Shown in pieces: positions 60,426 to 64,000 of a DNA stretch of 64,000 nt. The DNA is from Candidula unifasciata. Taxonomy: Eukaryota > Mollusca > Gastropoda > Stylommatophora > Geomitridae. The DNA lies in contig CAJHNH020001125.1 of NCBI GenBank assembly GCA_905116865.2, forward strand, positions 131,121 to 195,120, in the 5' to 3' direction. A model generated the notes under the pieces. That model was given only the letters and a program-made list of their open reading frames with translations. It made no database searches and was not told where the DNA came from. Positions within the stretch are counted from its first letter, which is position 1, and each line of letters opens with the position of its first letter. The position numbers were made by a program, and so were the translations under genes.

Positions 60426-60944
60426 AATGGCTTAGCAGAAAAGAACTCCTGCAGTGATGATTCAAACATCCCATAAGTGCTCCCTTGTCATACATCAACT
60501 CACTACCAAGTGCTTCAGAGCCAGCTAGTGAGTGTGACTAGCAAGACCCGCTCTCGTTAAATAAAACTGTCCACAATTAGAGCAGGGAATTTCAGAATTA
60601 TTGATGCCATCACATAATTCTGATGTTTTTTTTTTTTTCAGACACTCAGCATTTAATGTACATACAATGATTTTCTTCTGCATCCATATTCCCTTCCTTA
60701 TCTTCCCCGTCCATGCAAAAAAATGCACATAGTATCTTGTTCCCGTCAAACGATCAAAATAAATGTATCATTTATATACTAATATTGTCAGCCATTACTT
60801 TATCAGACTGCATGAACATCAATCACTGAAACATCAAGTGAAGAGCATCTGATCCCCAGACAAAGATATCACTGTCCTCTTCGTTTTCTTGTTGACGTGT
60901 GAGGTATTTATCTAAAAATGAGCTGTATGATCAAACAGTCACAA
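60426..60944. other. No feature recognised
   Basis: AT-rich with a poly-T run near 60630. Confidence 0.35.
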
Positions 60945-61200
60945 TCCCCGTTTGGGTTCCGGGGCTGCATTGAATGGAGAACAAGAACAAACTCACTGCC
61001 ACTCCAATAAACATGTCGTAAAAGTCGATTAATTGGGGTCTTAATTCAAAGTCGAAGTACATCTGTCCGAGCGGCTAGAACAACTAGCTACACATAAATA
61101 AGCCAGTAAAACTCAGGTCCCGGCAGAAAGCCAGTGTCCAAATAGATGAACAAGGACTTTCTGACGGAGCTTACAGCCGATGGACGAAGAAGAAGAAGAA
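60945..61200 (-). mobile_element. R280 repeat copy 14
   Basis: Contains ccccgtttgggttccggggc, aaagtcgattaattggggtc and ggagcttacagccgatggac; its GAA end leads directly into the long GAA tract. Confidence 0.75.
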
Positions 61201-61364
61201 GAAGAGGAAGAAGATGAAGAAGAGGCAGATGGAGAACATGAAGAAGAAGCAGAAGAAGAAGAAGAAGAAGAAGGAAGGAAGGGAGAGAGGAAGCTAGGAA
61301 GGAAGCAAGGAAGGAAGGAATAAGAAGAAGAGAAGAAAGGGAGAAGAAGAAGAGAAGAAAGGAA

Positions 61365-61396
<32 letters not shown>

Positions 61397-61402
61397 GGAA
61401 GA
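61180..61402. repeat. GAA-rich microsatellite
   Basis: About 220 bases of GAA, GGA and GAGA, starting exactly at the triplet end of R280 copy 14. Confidence 0.95.
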
Positions 61403-62039
61403 AACAGTCAAAAGTAACTGGGCGATCAAACGACACAGAACATTACAGGACTACAGATAAACAGAACCTCTTCAGAGTGTGGAGATATCACTTCTTGTTT
61501 AATTAATTTAGTCAACTATTTTTCAACTCAACTCATCTGGATCTTTCTGAGCAAACTCATTCAGTCACTGTTAAACTTATCTAAGTGGGAGCTACTTCAA
61601 GAGTTGAGGTTAGCGAGAACCCCTAAAGTATTGTTTTTGTCACTCTCGACATACAAAGATAACCCAGAACCCCTAGCTACCCTAGAAATAAGGTAGTCGG
61701 GCGTTACAATCAGAACTAGCTTTTAGCCACTTGAAAGACATAACACCACATGAGATAATCCTAATTAAACATTCTCTTCCTCTGAGTGTCAACGGGGCCA
61801 TCACAGAAGGTAAAGAATATAACACGGTATCCTATCAGTCATGTCGTAAGAGGCGACTAAGGGTAGTGTTGGGCTCAAGATTGGCTACCTCGTCCTGTAA
61901 AAACAATAGCCCCCCCCCCCCCCCCCCCCCCCAAACCTATCAACAATAAAAAAAAGTGTAAAAGAGAAACATGAAAAACCCAGCCAACCAAGATGAGGAA
62001 AGGCTCTTCTAGTACATGAAGTATCACACGGTGTGGAGA
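61403..62039. other. No gene; poly-C tract at 61911-61932
   Basis: A gtcgtaagaggcgactaa motif at about 61843 resembles the core of R280. The poly-C run follows. Confidence 0.45.
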
Positions 62040-62180
62040 AGGGAGATAAACAGTTGAGTTAAAAAAAGAATTGGGAAGACATGAAGGAGAGCTGCATGCG
62101 ATAGCGAAGGATAGAACGACTTGGCATGTGTTGGTTATTCTCCACTAGGAGTTAGAAAGGTAGAAGAAGAAACCTCCTCT
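62040..62180 (+). pseudogene. LINE 3' scrap
   Basis: gcgatagcgaaggatagaac and gacttggc match the end of the LINE remnant at 46550-46990. Confidence 0.6.
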
Positions 62181-62477
62181 TGTACCATTAAGTACCGAAG
62201 ACAACAAAGACCGTGACAAAAAGCTTAAACTGAAGAATTAAAAATACGCGTACAATTATAACCGAAAGTATCCAGCAAAGTTTCTATCAAAGGACTATTG
62301 AATACATCATAAATTGTGACTAGAAAATGCAGCGGTAAAGACAACAGTGCTCGCAAACAATCAAGGTCAACACGAAAACAGAAACACGCAGTAGTAGAAA
62401 ATACGGAACGAATAAAAAATGCGGCGGCTAAAACAACAAGGAGAAATATAAACAATGTTAAAAGAAATACATATATA

Positions 62478-62554
62478 AAAATAAAAGTGTGCAGAATACT
62501 GATTCCCGCGGGATATTTCAGTCCGACACGGATCAATATTCTGCACTTTTATAT
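62478..62554. repeat. Imperfect inverted repeat around cccgcggg
   Basis: ataaaagtgtgcagaatact and its inverted partner atcaatattctgcactttta flank the palindrome cccgcggg. Arms are about 21 bases with two differences. Confidence 0.7.
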
Positions 62555-63128
62555 AAAGTTTGTGATATTTATGTAAATATTTATTTACCTGGTTTGGTGG
62601 CAGCGCACTGGCTTGCGTGTCAATCCAATTATATTACAGGCTTTAATCCCATTTCAGGTGAATTTTTTTTAATCGCCTGGGTGCCACAGAGTGACATGGT
62701 CTTAAATGGGCACCTGAAACTGTTATGGGAAGCAACTGTGCACAATGTGACCCCAAAAATATCAAAAATCGACTGCGAAAAGGTTTAACGAAAATGGGAC
62801 TAGTAGTGACTACCGAAATAATGAAGCCCATTTTTATGGCATTTTTCTTAAATAAACTTTGCTAAAGGTGGGGGAGACGATGTAAAGAAAGAAAAACTCC
62901 GCGATTCTATGACTCTGTATAAAAGAAAACGACTTGCCCCTCCAGAGCGGGAGGTGCAGCACCTTCCTGTCTGGCCATTTAGACAATTTCTATCTAGGTC
63001 ACCTGGCGGCTCGTGCGAGGCCCAGTCATAGGTCAGCTGCGGGTCAAAAAGAGGCTCTGGATGTTTGAGATCAAACGGCTCGGATAAGGCTCTTGTCTTG
63101 TGGGGCCTTTTGCATTGCACTGGAAATC
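62555..63128. other. No feature recognised
   Basis: Unassigned. A poly-A tract of about 25 bases follows at 63129-63153. Confidence 0.35.
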
Positions 63129-63546
63129 GAAAAAAAAAAAAAAAAAAAAAAAACTTCGGATGGCTTCAACCTGCCTCTGGGGCTTGGTTTTAATTGCGTC
63201 CTGGTTTCTTTGCGGTTCTTGTTTCTTTGTTTTTGTGTGACGTTGTCTCACGTCTTGTGGTAGTATTCCTTGCTGTTCTGCAACTGTGGCTTGAATCGGG
63301 CTTGGTAGGTTTGCTAGTCCTGAGAAGGACTAGCAGAGTATGCCGGGCACGGCCTATGCGGGGATGGGTGGGAGTTGATCTGGCTGTCGAGCAATCAAGC
63401 CTGGCTGGTTTCTAGCAAGTGGGCTTTCCGGTCCGGTGAGCGTGGTTTGATGTGTCATGGCGGCTTGGTCAGTTCTGGTTGGCTGATGGTTTTTTTGGTT
63501 TCTCGGTCGAGCTTGTTCGTCTGCTGGGTTTGGTTGGCAATCTCAA

Positions 63547-64000
63547 CTATTTGGTCGTTTCTTGTGGTTCTTTCGCTTTACAGAGTTGCGCATGGGCTGC
63601 ATTAAGTTGGTCGCGCATAACAAGGAAACTCAGGCGTCTGCGTCCAAGTGGTCCGACTGGTAATCGGCCCTCCTTTGACATTGTTTCCCTGCAGTACTGT
63701 ATCCTGTACTCGCCCTGGACAAAGTTGATTCCGTGTGGGTGCATGATCTTGTTGAACCTCCGTTGCATTTCTTTGATGCTGACCTCACTGATTTCTTTCT
63801 CCTCTTCCGCTTCTGCACTCTCTTCCTCTGGTTTTCCCTGATTCTTTGCTACATTTTCCTGGATTTTTGCCGCTTGAATTTGCTTTCTTCTGGCCGCTTT
63901 CTTCCTCGCCTCCTCTCGAACTTCAATGACTACATTTGTGGCTGCTAGGTCCTTTTCCACTTGTTCATTTGCTTTGCTGACTTTGGATATCTTTGCTTCT
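63547..64000 (-). CDS. Partial open frame running off the right edge, unknown protein
   Basis: The minus-strand frame is open from the window edge to TAG at 63547, about 150 codons. The N-terminal visible half is lysine, glutamate and alanine rich (EVREEARKKAARRKQIQAAK, then EEESAEAEEEKE) and would form a coiled coil. It is followed by IKEMQRRFNKIMHPHGINFV and a less biased tail (RIQYCRETMSKEGRLPVGPL). I do not recognise it. Codon use looks more like coding sequence than the repeat-derived frames. It could be the end of a transposon protein or a host gene. Confidence 0.45.
   Translation of the reverse strand, partial: EAKISKVSKANEQVEKDLAATNVVIEVREEARKKAARRKQIQAAKIQENVAKNQGKPEEESAEAEEEKEISEVSIKEMQRRFNKIMHPHGINFVQGEYRIQYCRETMSKEGRLPVGPLGRRRLSFLVMRDQLNAAHAQLCKAKEPQETTK

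Noticed and set aside
62316..62576. Basic 86-residue plus-strand open frame (Lys/Arg-rich)
   Set aside because: A-rich sequence readily gives Lys/Arg/Asn frames; part overlaps the inverted repeat at 62478-62554.

Overview
This is a repeat-rich animal nuclear genome segment, AT-leaning, with intron-bearing gene structure, long microsatellites and layered transposon debris. The mix suggests a mollusc, most likely a heterobranch (pulmonate-type) gastropod. It combines tRNA-derived SINEs, RNase H-bearing non-LTR retrotransposons with a C-terminal CxC...H...C motif, and a SPIN-like hAT element, a family reported from the pond snail Lymnaea. The species assignment is inference. No rRNA, genuine tRNA, CRISPR array or prokaryotic gene is visible.

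The one confident host gene is a complete sestrin on the minus strand (54000 down to 32028, about 22 kb). I rebuilt it exon by exon. Ten coding exons with GT/AG borders and matching phases give 496 residues, close to human SESN1/2/3. The GATOR2-contacting Asp-Asp pair and most leucine-pocket residues are kept. The pocket Trp is Met and one proposed catalytic His is Tyr. A second ATG-bearing first exon lies inside intron 1 (47711-47526). It has the same splice phase, an in-frame upstream stop, a TATA-like box and a perfect CRE, so the gene may have two promoters. Exon 5 carries a 69-bp partial duplication that creates a second acceptor in frame.

Layout: 1-4.9 kb holds old tandem repeats, nested SINEs, a possible TATA-less promoter island (1.7-2.35 kb) and a SPIN fragment. 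4.9-10 kb holds two copies of a dispersed repeat, one next to a 45-bp array of about 32 copies. 10-17.5 kb holds LINE tails, an unclassified ~285-bp repeat (R280 here), a MITE with a recognisable empty site, and a SPIN-like element whose left end is amplified about 36 times. 17.5-27.7 kb holds decayed RNase H LINE fragments, foldback elements and degenerate minisatellites. 28-54 kb is the sestrin 3' flank and gene, whose introns carry most of the R280 copies. 54-64 kb holds the sestrin 5' flank, large TTC/TTTC/GAA tracts, a duplicated block, two minisatellites (32 bp and 19 bp) and an open frame running off the right edge.

Apart from sestrin, most long open frames here are artefacts of simple repeats or pieces of retrotransposons. 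I see no convincing new multi-gene system. The best leads are the sestrin alternative promoter, exon duplication and sensor-pocket changes, and the SPIN element with its internal amplification.
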